From assembly GCA_030789695.1 (NCBI GenBank), contig CM061142.1:160210391-160274390 (forward strand): a stretch of DNA of 64,000 bases, written 5' to 3'. Each line of letters starts with the position of its first letter. Position 1 is the stretch's first letter. This DNA comes from Scilla litardierei. Its lineage: Eukaryota; Streptophyta; Magnoliopsida; Asparagales; Asparagaceae. Both the position numbers and the translations under genes were made by a program. The notes under the pieces are model-generated. The model was not told where the DNA came from and did not search any database. It saw only the letters and a list, made by a program, of their open reading frames with translations. This document shows, in pieces, positions 11,495-22,775 of this stretch.

Positions 11495-12626
11495 ATGGCA
11501 GGAAGACGATTCACCCGTGGTGGGGGTAGTGGTGCGCTCCCTCATGATGAGGAGCCTGAGCGGGAACCCACCAACGGTGAGATGATGCGGATGATGCTGC
11601 AGATGATGCAAGTGCAGCAGGGCGTGCTCCTGCAAGTCCAGAATGCTCCACTTGCTCGAGCTGCCCGGGCTCTTCCGGATGCCCCTCGCTCTGAGCCAGG
11701 AGCGAAGCAATTTCGGGAGCTGGGTCCCGCATATTTTGATGGGTCTGAGGGTCCTCTGGCTGCCGATGAGTGGATTCGGAACATCGAGGACAATCTGAAG
11801 ATGGCCAAGATCACCCCAGCTGGGTGGGTCGATTTGGCGAAGAGGCAACTCAAGGATATTGCTCGGAATTGGTGGTATGCGGAAGAGAAGATGTTGGTGG
11901 AGCCGATAGCTTGGGCTACCTTCAAGGCCAGATTTGAGGGTGAGTTCTTCCCGAAAGCTGCCAGGGAAGAGATGCTGCAGCGTTTTATCGATTTGAAGCA
12001 AGGGAGCTCGTCGGTGGACCTATATCACCAAGAGTTCATGAGGCTGAGTCGGTTCGCACCGAAGATGGTGCAGGACGCTGAGGAGAGAGCGCAGAGGTTC
12101 CTACAGGGACTTGCTTCAGAGCTCCAGAGTTTTGTGACCTCTTCTGACCGGGAGTCTTATCAGAAGGTTCTAGTAGCAGCCAAGAGGCAGGAGCTGCTCG
12201 TGAACCAGAGGAGGGGGTCTGTTGTTGGTGCTGGGAAGAGGCATGTGGAATAGGCGAGAGCTGTGGTTAGACCTGGATTCAGGCCGAACCAGCCTGCTCA
12301 GTTTAAGAGGCCAGGAGGGCCTATTCTGAAGACTTGCCATTTCTGCGGTAAGCCTGGCCACATCAAGGATCAGTGTCGGAAGTTTTTGGGCCAGTGTCTG
12401 GTTTGTGGTGATGCTTCCCATGTCGCAAAGGATTGTCGGCATGCGGGTCCGCTGCGGAGGGCACATGTTGCAGCTCAGCCGTTGCAGCAGCGAGCGTCTG
12501 TCCCTGCTGGTCGTGGAGCAGCTCTTGTTCCGCAGAGGCAGGCTTTTCAGCAGGCTGTTCCGCCGAGGAGGCAGGCTTTTCTGATGACCGCTGTGGAGAG
12601 CGAGGCTGTGGATGAGGTTATCGCAG
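11495..12626 (+). pseudogene. gag: gag of G: capsid and nucleocapsid with two zinc knuckles
   Basis: The frame opens at ATG 11495, 143 bp after the LTR. Residues about 75-240 carry the retrotransposon Gag fold signature (ADEWIRNIE, RNWWYAEE, FFPKAAREEM, LYHQEFMRLSRFAP). A TAG at 12251-12253 interrupts the frame, which then continues through two CCHC knuckles: CHFCGKPGHIKDQC (12335-12376) and CLVCGDASHVAKDC (12395-12436). The stop fits a CAG to TAG change. The knuckles bind nucleic acid and package the element RNA. The frame reaches DEVIAG at 12626, where the intron-like segment begins. Without splicing it would end at 12667. Confidence 0.9.
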
Positions 12627-12739
12627 GTAATCCTCACTCTAGCTGTCACTTTCCTAGCTGGTTTTGATTGTTAGATTATGTTGTTTGCTTGAACATGGTT
12701 GTTTGCTAGACTAGGGTTTGATTGTTAATTGCTTGTTAG
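12627..12739 (+). other. Intron-like segment 1 between gag and protease (113 bp)
   Basis: GTAATCCTC follows GCAG, and the segment ends TTGCTTGTTAG. It is T-rich and 113 bp long, so it shifts the frame. If it is removed, the codon GGT forms across the join and the reading frame passes from EVIAG into [16 protein letters not shown], which is what related gypsy polyproteins show at this point. Frame restoration together with GT-AG ends makes a true spliceosomal intron plausible. Confidence 0.6.
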
Positions 12740-15700
12740 GTGTGGTTTTGGTTTGCACATTTCCTGCACGAGTCCTCTTTGACTCTGGTGCATCGATGTG
12801 CATTATTTCTCGGAGCTTCGTGGAGAGGCATTCCTTGTCGACGTCCCCTCTTCCCAAGAGTTGGAACATCGCCACAGGGAACAGTGTCGTCTCGGTGCAT
12901 CGTGGGTGCAATTCTTGCCCGTTGGTGGTTTGTGGACGTGAGCTTTGTGCTGATTTCATTGTCCACGACATCATCAACTATGATGCAGTTCTTGGGATGG
13001 ACTGGCTTGCGAGCTTCTATGCTACGATTGACTACAGGAGGAAGAAGGTGGTGTTCGAAATTCCCGGACATCCAGTATTTGAGTTCAGTCGTGGTAGCAG
13101 TTCGCTTGGTCCTGTCAGATTTCGGGCCAGGCCGGTGGAGGTTGTGGCTATGCAGATGGAGCTGGAGTGGCCAGCTGTGGTGCGTGATTTCGGCGACGTC
13201 TTCCCCGAGGAGATGTCTGGTTTGCCACCTGATCGAGCTCTAGAATTTTCTATCGATCTTGTTCCAGGTGCGCAGCCGATTTCGAAGGCGCCGTATCGTA
13301 TGGCACCTGCAGAATTGGAAGAGTTGTGGAAGCAGCTGGATGAGCTTTTGCAGAAGGGTTATATTAATCCTAGCGTGTCTCCGTGGGGAGTACCGGTGTT
13401 GCTGGTGAAGAAGAAGGACGGTTCGCGTCGCATGTGCGTGGACTATCGGGAGTTGAATGCGGTGACCATCAAGAATAAATACCCGTTGCCTCGCATCGAT
13501 GATATTTTTGATCAGCTTGGAGGTTCGAGGGTGTTTTCTAAATTGGATTTGAGGAGTGGTTACCATCAGTTGAAGGTGAAGAAGGATGATTTTCCGAAGA
13601 CAACGTTCAGGACGAAGTATGGACACTATGAGTTTGTGGTTATGCCTTTCGACGTAACTAACGCGCCCGCAGTTTTCATGAATCTGATGAACCTGATTTT
13701 CTACGACTTTTTGGATAAGTTTGTCGTTATCTTCATTGACGACATTCTGATCTATTCGAAGTCGGAGGAAGAGCATGCCTCGCACTTAAGGACGGTGTTG
13801 GAAATTTTGAGGAAGCATCGTTTGTATGCTAAGTTTTCGAAGTGCGAGTTCTGGCTGGATAGAGTTGCTTTTCTCGGGCATGTGGTGACTGGAGATGGTA
13901 TTTCAGTTGATCCCGAGAAGATTAGGGCCATCAGAGAGTGGCATGTTCCGTCGTCTGCGTCTGAGATTCGGAGTTTTCTTGGACTTGCTGGTTATTATCG
14001 GCGATTCATTAAGGACTTTTCTCGTATTGCTGAGCCGATGACCAGGTTGACGCGGAAGGATGTTGCTTTTGTTTGGTCGGGTGATTGTGAGAGTGCTTTT
14101 GGTATTCTGAAGGAGAGGTTGACGACGGCCCCTATTCTTGTTGTGCCTGATCGCAGCGGTGGATTTGAGATCTTTTGCGATGCTTCTGGCAAGGGTCTCG
14201 GTTGTGTGTTGTATCAGCACGGGTATGTTGTGGCGTATGCGTCTCGTCAGCTTAAGGTTCATGAGAAGAAATACCCGACGCATGATTTGGAGTTGGCTGC
14301 CGTTGTGTTTGCTCTTAAGATTTGGAGGCACTTCCTGCTGAGTGAGAGGGTGAAGATTTTCACCGATCACAAAAGCTTGAAGTATATTTTCACTCAGAAG
14401 GAGCTCAACATGCGACAGCGTCGATGGTTGGAGCTTATGGCGGATTATGAGATTGATTTGCAGTTTCACCCTGGCAAGGTGAATGGGGTTCCGGATGCTT
14501 TGAGTAGGCTTCCAGTGGTGATGATTTTGACCTCACAGTGGAGATTGCAGCAGGATTTTTGCGAGTCTGGCGTGGAGATTGTTCTTCCTGGGGAGGCTTC
14601 GTCGTTGATTTACATGCAGGTACATTCGACGATCGTGGATCAGATTAAGGCTGGCCAGGCTGAGGATCCGAAGCTGGTGAAGATTCGGGAGCAGGTGGAA
14701 GCCGGTCTGCGGACTGACTTTTTGATTCATGAGGATGGCTCGCTGAGGTTTGGAGCCAGGTTGTGTGTGCCGACTGGGGATATTAGAGAGGAGTTGATGG
14801 TGGAGGCACACAGTTCGCCGTATTCTGTGCATCCTGGTGGCACCAAGATGTACCAGGATCTTCGTCTGAATTATTGGTGGCATGGTATGAAGAGGAGTGT
14901 GGCTCGGAGTGTAGCCAAGTGCTTGGTTTGCCAGCAAGTGAAGGCGGAGCATCAGCGTACGGCCGGGTTGCTACAACCGCTTCCGATTCCGGAGTGGAAG
15001 TGGCAACACATCACTATGGATTTCGTGACTGGACTACCTCGGAGTCCGAAGCAGAATGACGCGATTTGGGTGATCGTAGATCGATTGACCAAATCCGCGC
15101 ACTTTATTCCGTTCCGAGTGGGACAGTCTACTGAGGCGCTAGCAAGGAGATATATGGAGGTAAAATTCTTTTACTCTCCGTTTTTATTTCATTTTCCTAG
15201 TTTGGATGGTGATGTAACGTGAATCGTGCAGGAGGTTGTGCGACTTCATGGAGTCCCCGTGAGTATCGTGTCGGACAGAGACACGAGGTTTACATCTCAG
15301 TTCTGGCAGAGTTTGCAGAAGAGCTTGGGTACGCGTCTGAGTTTCAGCACGGCGTACCATCCGCAGACGGATGGTCAGTCCGAGAGGACGATTCAGTTTT
15401 TGGAAGAAATGCTGAGGGCGTGCATGTTGGATTTCAAGGGTTCGTGGGAGGACCATCTGCATTTGGTGGAGTTTTCCTACAACAACAGCTTCCAGGCGAG
15501 TATTGGCATGGCGCCTTTCGCCGCTCTTTATGGGAGGAAATGTCGATCGCCATTGAGTTGGGATGACGTTGGTGATCGGGAGTTGTTGGGACCTGAGATG
15601 ATCGTAGAGGCCGTGGAGATCGTCAGGAATATTCGGGAGAGGTTGAGGATTGCTCAGGACCGTTTTAAGCATTGGGCGGATGCTAAACGTCGTCCTTTGG

Positions 15701-16134
15701 AGTTTCAACCGGGCGACCATGTGTTCTTGAAGATTTCCCCGAATCGCGGTGTGATTCTTTTCGGGAAGCGAGGGAAGTTGAGCCCGTGATACATTGGACC
15801 GTTTGACATTTTGGAGAGGGTTGGCGAGGTAGCTTATCGCTTGGCCTTGCCGCCATCTTTGGAAGGAGTTCACAATGTTTTCCATGTGTCGCAGCTTCGT
15901 CGATACATTAGCGATCCATCTCATGCTGTGGATTTTTCGGAGATTACCGTTCGCCCCGATATGACGTATGACAAGCATCCAGTGCAGATTCTGGACAGGC
16001 GTCAGAAATCGCTTCGGAACAAGATTGTCAATCTTGTGAGGGTGATGTGGCGACACGGCTCACCTGGAGAGTCTACTTGGGAGAATGAGGATGAGATGCG
16101 AGAGCGTTTCCCACTTTTGTTTCCGGACACGTGA
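12740..16134 (+). pseudogene. pol: pol of G: protease, RT, RNase H, integrase, chromodomain
   Basis: One frame carries all pol domains. Aspartic protease has VLFDSGAS with catalytic Asp at 12781. Reverse transcriptase has [31 protein letters not shown] and the active site FIDD at 13732-13743. RNase H follows ([27 protein letters not shown]). Integrase shows the HHCC zinc finger (HPGGTKMY to CLVCQQVK), the first Asp in [10 protein letters not shown], the second in SDRDTRFTS and the Glu in TDGQSERT. The C-terminus (LDRRQKSLRNK to ESTWENEDEM) is a chromodomain-like module that in this family directs integration to chromatin. Breaks: a 72-bp intron-like insertion with an in-frame TGA (15160-15231) and a TGA at 15787-15789, probably from CGA. 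Otherwise it is intact. Confidence 0.92.
15160..15231 (+). other. Intron-like segment 2 in integrase (72 bp)
   Basis: GTAAAATTC follows ATGGAG and the segment ends ATCGTGCAG. It holds an in-frame TGA and encodes residues foreign to integrase ([12 protein letters not shown]). Removal joins RYME to EVVRLHGVP, matching the usual gypsy integrase text. It lies between the first and second catalytic Asp. Confidence 0.6.
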
Positions 16135-16165
16135 GTGTTTGGAAATTCCGAGGACGGAATTTTTC

Positions 16166-16180
16166 TTAAGTTGGGGAGGA
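16166..16180 (+). promoter_or_regulatory. Polypurine tract of G
   Basis: TTAAGTTGGGGAGGA directly precedes the 3' LTR start TGTAACGAC at 16181. Confidence 0.8.
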
Positions 16181-16455
16181 TGTAACGACTGCTTTTCATG
16201 TATCTGGATTTATTATAATATAATATATGTTTTGGTGGATTTTCTCCTCATGTGTAGTTTCCGTCTCCGTAGCTTTCATTTTCGATCGTTTCGTCGTGTT
16301 TTCTTGTTTCTCCTTAGGATCGTCGATTTCAAAGTATGTCATTCGTGACGGACTTCATAACGGTCGTATCTTACTATTAGATCAAGCCTAGGAGTCTTAG
16401 GAATCGATCCCGGGGCCCCGCGCTCCGTATCGGAACTTTTGGTGCTTATTAGCCG

Positions 16456-16865
16456 GTGTAAGAAGGGGCACCGACCGACTAGATGAAGATCCAGTCGGTC
16501 GGCAATCCTTCTTGGACCGACTAGTTGGCTTTCTAAATTATTCAGGAGTTACTGTTTATCGTTAGTCGGTCTAAGAACGTTGGTTGACCGACTAGGTTGC
16601 AAACTAGTCGGTCAGCATTGCTTCTTTAACCGACTAACTCTTCAACTAAATTTTAGTGTCTATACTATTCACTCTTAGTCGGTCTAAGAACGTTCATCGA
16701 CCGACTAGATGTTAAACTAGTCGGTCAGTATTTGTTCATGGACCGACTAATTCTAAATCCTATTTTCGTTCAGAAGTTACTGTTTACACTTAGTCGGTCT
16801 GCGTTGGTCGACCGACCGACTAGTTGCCAAACTAGTCGGTCAGTGGTTGCTCTTTGACCGACTAA
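16456..16865 (+). repeat. Palindrome array in the G 3' LTR
   Basis: Second copy of the ACCGACTAG / CTAGTCGGT array, with a few base differences from the 5' copy. All the main motifs are kept. Confidence 0.85.
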
Positions 16866-18138
16866 TCTGTGTTAAAACCCTAATTTCTGGGCAGCCGCCA
16901 GCCCAACCTATTTAAACCCCTCCCAAACGTTTTCTTCTTCCTCCACTCGACCCAAAACCCTAGTTTCTCCCCCTTTGAGCCCCCTTCTTCCCCAAACCCT
17001 TATTCCTTCATTCCAAGCCCTAAATCCATCATCCAAACCATCCATCAACTCATTCTACCTCTCATCTTCCCCAAAATCTCATCAAATCCCCAAAATCCCC
17101 CAAAAACCCTAGTTCTCCAAACTTCTCCATTCGTTTCCAGATCTGGTCCCTAGGTTCCCCGGAGTGTTTCTTCCGCCTCCTCTAAGTAAGAAATCGATCT
17201 CTTGATGTTTTCATAACCTATTTGTATTTTTATGAAACCCTAATGAATGAATGTTGTTTTGATGATTGTTTCCCCATAACAGCGATTTCCCCGTAGATTA
17301 GCATCCGTGAGACGAACCTTCGTGATCGTCATCCCCGGTGCTAGGCAAGTGAAACTTTCCACTTAGGGTTTAGGCCATGTTTTAGGCCATTTTGCTAGTT
17401 GTAGGCGTAAAAGAGGCTAGGCGACGAAATGATACTCGCCTAGGCGCAAATTGGGGAACTAGCTTGACAACGAAGCTAGTTCCGACTTTTAGCATGTTGC
17501 ACAATTACCATATCATGTTTACTTTCCATTAACGGTACGCAAATTAATTGTCATGTCATTGCATCCTTTAAGTGTTTCCGTGAATGGGTAGCTTCGCTAC
17601 AATACTTGTATTCCTGGCTCGTGACCAGAAGCGAGCATAATGAGTTGCTAACCCCAACGCTCGATATTGAATTGTGAACTAAGAAACAAGCTCCCGTGCG
17701 GGGCAACCTTGGCTCACTTGCTGGGCTCATGTACAGGGACCCTGGCTTGTTTACGTGTGGGATGGGGTAAGGGTTAAGCTGCCATTCAACTGGGAGTCTG
17801 CCCGATCAGCAACTGCAGTTGTAAGGCGTAAACTCTGGGGTGGGGTAGTGTTTAGTGCCGATCGGTGTGAATGATGTACCATTCAGCTGAAGGGCGTAAA
17901 CATCTACAAAACAACGTGAAATGATTGAGATTGTTAGTAGCTTGGCTACTCTAGTCTTGTCCCGATAATTGTCCCCTTGTACAAATTGTCTTGCCATGTT
18001 TTAAATTGTGCACTCATGTTATAACTGCCATGTCATGCATACTAGAACTGCTAGGTTGCTAGTTGCCTTACTTTCAGTTTCCTTGCCCAAGTCTTTTAGA
18101 CTTGCTGACATGTGCCCCTTTACTCTTTTGCGTGACAC

Positions 18139-18246
18139 ATGTTAGATCCTGAGCCTGAGTACCTTGTTGAGGACGAGGTGTTTGCTGACGCCGAGCCCGA
18201 GCTTGTGTTTGACGGGGAGTACGTGGACACTGGGGACCAGTCCTAG
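18139..18246 (+). CDS. Acidic micro-ORF in the G 3' LTR, 35 codons
   Basis: Same 35-codon frame as at 10901-11008 (MLDPEPEYLVEDEVF to DQS and TAG at 18244-18246), open and apparently unchanged. The 3' LTR position would put it downstream of pol in the genomic RNA. Confidence 0.45.
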   Translation: MLDPEPEYLVEDEVFADAEPELVFDGEYVDTGDQS

Positions 18247-18594
18247 TGTCTTCGTTGTGTTTTACTTTTGTTTAGACAGTTGTTTGTTATCGGTGCGTAG
18301 CACCTATACTTTGTTATGTCGTTGCTTTTGTTGGCCTTGTTCTGGGCCTTTAGACTCTTTCTTTTAGCCTGGTGGCTTTTCTGGATGTTGGACTTATTTT
18401 CATGTTGGACAATTTATGAGATGTGAGATTTGATTTCAGTCTCTTCTTGTGTTATTATTGTTGTTCCGTTGTGGTTACAGGGACTTGCTTATTTTCTATT
18501 GACGCTTATCGGGTTTGGGGCTTCACAGCTCCACTCTCGTGCGGACCTTTTCACGTCTCGCCTCCATTTTAGGGAAGCGGGTCGTGACAATGGA

Positions 18595-19330
18595 ATATCA
18601 ACTCAACTTCTAATTAATAGAGTAAACTATGATCTCATTCACATTAAAATGACCTTCTTAATCACAGGCTTAAGGAAAATGATTTCCTTAAGCTCTAGGT
18701 CCAATAAAATAAATGCATGCTACCTATCACTCGCCTCTATAAGGGGTAGCTTGAACATACTGATGTTCAAAGCATGTTACTCTATACGATTAGTTGAGCA
18801 CACTCAAGATTGTTTGGAAAACGGTTTCGATCCGCAAAGTTCGAAACTTCGATCAAATTGTTTGAATCGAAGATGAGTGCATGTACGGTGCAAGACTATG
18901 TATCCCAACCGGATCTTGAGATGAGCAACTTGTTGAGCACACTCAAGGTTGCAAAGCTCAAGTGTTTGGATACATGAGATGTTTGCATGGCTATTATTTT
19001 TGTTGAGACACATAATATCTAAATGAGATTTAGAAAAGGAAGAAGGCACTAAGGAAAGTCAATTAAGAAAGATAGTTTTATTTATCATTAGTAAAGACAT
19101 AAGTAGGAGGAACTGAAAATGTGACATATTTGATGTCACGGTTTCAGGATAACTGTTATACAAAAGAAATAGATTGTCTACGTGTTGGAAAAAGGAACAA
19201 TTGTGGTTTCTTGGACCATGTAGGACGTCAAACACATTTTTTTGACGCAATGTCGTCACCTTGCTTCTGAAGCAATGTTTGTATACTGATAATGTATTAA
19301 ATGTTAATACATGAATATGCAAGATAATAA
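18595..19330 (+). other. Copia X, decayed leader/gag part
   Basis: This continues X after G. Two copies of the GAGCACACTCAAG motif are present (near 18797 and 18935). No readable gag or zinc knuckle was found. The distance from the primer-binding site to integrase suggests that part of gag is lost. Confidence 0.45.
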
Positions 19331-20750
19331 CAAAACTTATATGGAAAAATAGACTAGGCCATACCAAAGAGATTAAGCTTCACAAGTCACATAAAGAGGG
19401 GTCTGACCTCTCGTATTATGAAGTTTATAGACACTTGTGAATCCTGTCTCAAAGGTTTGATGGCCGAAACTCCTTCTGTAAGACAGTGGAGAATGAGTTG
19501 TTGAACTCATAGTCTCGTACATACAGATATACCTGGACCCAAGTCTAAGTTAGCCAGGATAAGTTGTTCTTATTTTATTACGACATGTGTTCTTGCTGAA
19601 GCACAAGTATGATAAAATAGATAACACAATGACAGAAATATTTGAACTGCTTCGATCAGATCAAAGAATCGAATATTTATCTGTATAAATCTTGCTTAAA
19701 TTAAAAAAATGTGATTTTCTCACAGGTAAAGTCTCTTAACACATCGGTGTGTTAGAGAGCACGAAACACACTTTGTTAGACATGGTGTGATGCATGGCAA
19801 GTGACTCAGGGTTACAATCCTTCCTCTAAGTTAAGTCCTAGATAGTAATGCCTAGGTTATGATAAGGTTCTATGAGGACCTTAGCAATAAGATATTAATT
19901 AAATCAATCTTTAGGAAGTTAAAGGATTACTCGAGTCTCGTGAGACGAATAGTCGAGTTAGACATCATAGTCGATGATGGCCTAGACAACTTCCAAGATG
20001 CCATTCAGAGTAGTGACTCTAAGAAAGGTCTTGTTGCAATCAGAAAAGGTCCGTGCACATAAATAAAGTATGAACTTTAGTTTACATGCCCAAAGAAACT
20101 GTTTCTTATTGGTTGCAAGTAAATCTTCATGACAGAAAATTGGTGCAGAGAGAAAATAGTGAAGTACAACTTATGTTGATTGAGAATGGTTATCATCCTA
20201 ACTCCTATAAGTGTATTAAGATGAAACTGTCTCACTAGTAGATGTGTACAGATCTACTAGGACTGAACTCGATGTTAATGCTCAAGATGACAATGAAAAC
20301 TGGGGCATTCATGTATAGTTTGTTTTCTAAATATGATTTAGAAGAACGAACTTATATGAATCGGCCAGAGAGTTTTCAAAGCCAGTGGGAGCGAATAAAA
20401 GCAAGCAAGGCATCAAGGGACTGGAACATATGTTTTGACAAAGTGGTCAAAGAGTTTGACACTTTATCAAAAATGATTATGAACCGTCTAAATGACCAGT
20501 AAACCTTATTATGGATTATTCTCGTAAGGTACGACAAGCTGGATGAGATCCAGCTAAGACATAAATTATGGATTCCAAGGGACCAAGGGTGTATTTGCAT
20601 AAGATTCAAATGTGTGGTCTAAGATAAAACATAGAAACACCTTAAGTCTATACAGTAGATGTTTTAGCACATCCACTCACGAAGGCTCTACCACATGAAG
20701 TCTGGAAAAGACTTATGTGTAAATGCAGTATGCGATACCGTGATAAATAG
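19330..20750 (+). pseudogene. pol: Decayed pol of copia X (integrase, RT, RNase H traces)
   Basis: Short matches in several frames follow the copia order. WKNRLGHTKEIKL and CESCLKGLMAE near 19345-19500 are the GAG-pre-integrase zinc-binding part. VHTDIPG near 19530 is the start of the integrase core. TLLDMV near 19770 follows the catalytic Glu region. ERTYMNRPESF and ASRDWNICFDKVVKEF (20348-20460) are reverse transcriptase. VDVLAHPLTKALPHEVW (20658-20710) is the RNase H tail. Many stops and shifts interrupt it; the YVDD motif was not found. Confidence 0.65.
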
Positions 20751-20770
20751 TCTTGAGTGCAAGTGAGAGA

Positions 20771-20972
20771 TGTTGAGATATGGGTATGTCCTCGAGGCAA
20801 ATTCATCCATATGTATCTATACAGACATTTTGTTCAAAATAATAGTAAGCTGTTTGGTAAGTATTTATCTAAATTAATAGAAATAGTTATCATTAGAAAC
20901 TTAGGTAAAGTCCTGAGACTTAACACAAAATCAAACATGTATCGAGATGAGAATCTCGATCATGGAGAAGTG
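20771..20972 (+). other. Start of the X 3' untranslated region
   Basis: AGTGCAAGTGAGAGATGTTG resembles a polypurine tract plus LTR start, but a better pair lies at 30550-30565. I read this as a conserved post-pol segment that resumes at 29720 after E2. Confidence 0.45.
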
Positions 20973-20977
20973 CTTGA

Positions 20978-22754
20978 TGACGCACCCAGAACTGACACCT
21001 AAAATCCACCTGGCGGTGTCACGGTTGCCAGGCGATGTATGGTCCCTAGGTGACGATTCTGAGTTCTATCTGCAAGCGGACGGTGTCAAATTATATTATA
21101 AAAGATTATCGAATCCCGCTGGGACAGTGATAGTGTATTGAGGTCTCAGGTTATTTCTAGATCTCAGAATGAGATAGCAGTCGGTTTAGAAAGTTTGGTT
21201 ATGATGGTGTTGATTCAATATAAGAACAGACTAGTGGTTTAGGGATAACCGCAAGCACCGTTGGAAATCAAAATTAGGCTAGGGTTTTTACATTGGATTG
21301 GGTTTATGGGACTGGTCGCTCAGCTCGTACTAATCTCGAGGATTAGAGCTTCGAGGTACTTTGGTGGCTCTCATTGACGCAATGGCAGTAGCCATCAATG
21401 TAGTAATATAGTTTGACGGTAGATCCCCTCAAGGCACGAGCCGGACATGGTCACGAGCCTTGGTTGGATCGAGTAACTCCCTAATTAAATCCTAAGGATA
21501 CTCCTTAAGCTAATCAATTCCACCGACCATGGGCATGATCTCAGTACGAGATCTCCTAGGAATTTGGCTGGATCAACCAAAGTATTCCCCTTTTTATTCC
21601 CAACACAACCTAAAAATCCCATATCTGTATCTTTTTTCCTAAGATCCTAGGGCTAACCCATTAGCCCTAGATAGGATTACTCACACATGGCAAAGACAAC
21701 AAATAAAGATGCAATTTTTACTATGGAAAAGATCATAGCAATTAAAACAAGTAAAAGATGAGAATTTTACGTGCCAAAATCAAGAGAGAACAATAGCCAA
21801 TAGAATATAAGCAAGATCTAATAGATTCCAAAGCGCAAGAGACAATAAAAATCCAATCGTTAGCAATGACGGCACAATGGAAACCCTAGATCTAAAACAC
21901 TAATTAAATCATCCCTTTTAAAAAATAATTAAAAAGCTCCCTAAAACGTCAGGAAATCGTCTTAAATACATAGAGGGTGGACCCCGCAAGCAAATCTAAA
22001 AGTCTGGAAGTTTGGGGCCCACAAGTCACCGACCGAGTCGGCTACTCGGTCGAGAAGGCACCTGCTCGGTCGAGCAGGCACCTTAGTTGCTGCTTGCTTG
22101 AAAATATATCTGGGCTACTCGGTCGAGTAGCCTGCCTACTCGGTCGAGTAATCAGTAGGTCGGGACTCCTTTCTAAAATGTCGCTCTGCCTACTCGGGTC
22201 GAGTAGGCTCTGCTCGGTCGTGTCGTCAGAGGATCAAAAGTTCTTCTCCAAAACGTCACTCTGCCTACTCGGGTCGAGTAGGCCCTACTCGGTCGAGTAG
22301 GATGCTGGTGTGATGGAGCTCGAAGTTGGATCGACTCTGGCTGAGTCGTCGCTCTTCTCGATCGAGTAGAACGTGCTTGTTTTCCTGCTGGATTTGTGTG
22401 TCAGCTCGACCGAGTAGCTGGTGCTACTCGGGTCGAGTTTCCTGGGAAAACTGCATGGGTTTGGGCTTTGGCACCTTTCTCTCGCTCGCTTCTCCTCCTC
22501 TCCTCCCATATGCTTCCAAACCTCGGTAAACTCCCGTAGAGCCTTGCCAACGGCGTCACGGACGTGCTGAATGTGTCAATGTCCCAAAATGGCTCGAAAT
22601 CGCTCCAAAATCCCTGAAAATTCACAAAGCTCTATGAAACTCGAATATAGCATTAGAAGCACAGTATCGTATGAAAATGCAGGATTTGGATGTGGATATG
22701 ACATGAAATTCAATGAAATGATGCTATGAAAAGATGAAAAATATGGACACATCA
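20978..22754 (-). repeat. E2 3' LTR (1777 bp)
   Basis: On the reverse strand it starts TGATGTGTCC (plus position 22754) and ends GCGTCA (20978). The TATA-like box TATTTAAG reads on the reverse strand at 21961-21968, the same box as in E1. Confidence 0.85.
22030..22440 (-). repeat. Array of CTCGGTCGAG palindromes in the E2 3' LTR
   Basis: About a dozen copies of CTACTCGGTCGAGTAG, CTACTCGGGTCGAGTAG and shorter forms lie upstream of the TATA-like box in the element orientation. Confidence 0.85.
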
Positions 22755-22775
22755 AAATCCCCCAAGCTTACCTCT
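22755..22775 (-). promoter_or_regulatory. Polypurine tract of E2
   Basis: On the reverse strand GAGGTAAGCTTGGGGGATTT precedes the LTR start, almost identical to the tract of E1. Confidence 0.8.

Larger units (their letters stand above)
8946..18589 (+). mobile_element. G: nearly complete Ty3/gypsy element, chromovirus type
   Basis: Two 2.4-kb LTRs (8946-11351 and 16181-18589) begin TGTAACGAC and end GTCGTGACA. They enclose gag and pol. The TSD ATGGA is at 8941-8945 and 18590-18594. The LTRs look about 98-99% identical by eye. The order protease, RT, RNase H, integrase and the chromodomain-like C-terminus point to a plant chromovirus, probably close to the Tekay/Del group. It is broken by two nonsense codons and carries two intron-like segments. 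Confidence 0.92.
16181..18589 (+). repeat. G 3' LTR (2409 bp)
   Basis: Near-identical copy of 8946-11351 with scattered single changes and a few small indels. It is followed by the TSD ATGGA at 18590-18594. The palindrome array is at about 16456-16865 and the TATA-like box at 16909-16916. Confidence 0.92.

Noticed and set aside
11285..12001. Reverse-strand ORF of 238 codons
   Set aside because: Antisense to the clear gag of G and the LTR end; no domain text.
12251..12253. Programmed readthrough of TAG between capsid and nucleocapsid of G
   Set aside because: Such a stop inside gag is not typical of the family; CAG to TAG mutation is simpler, and the downstream TGA has the same character.
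20771..20972. A second copia LTR start
   Set aside because: It resembles a polypurine tract plus LTR start, but the later tract at 30550-30564 and the LTR end match at 32038 make 30565 the better start.
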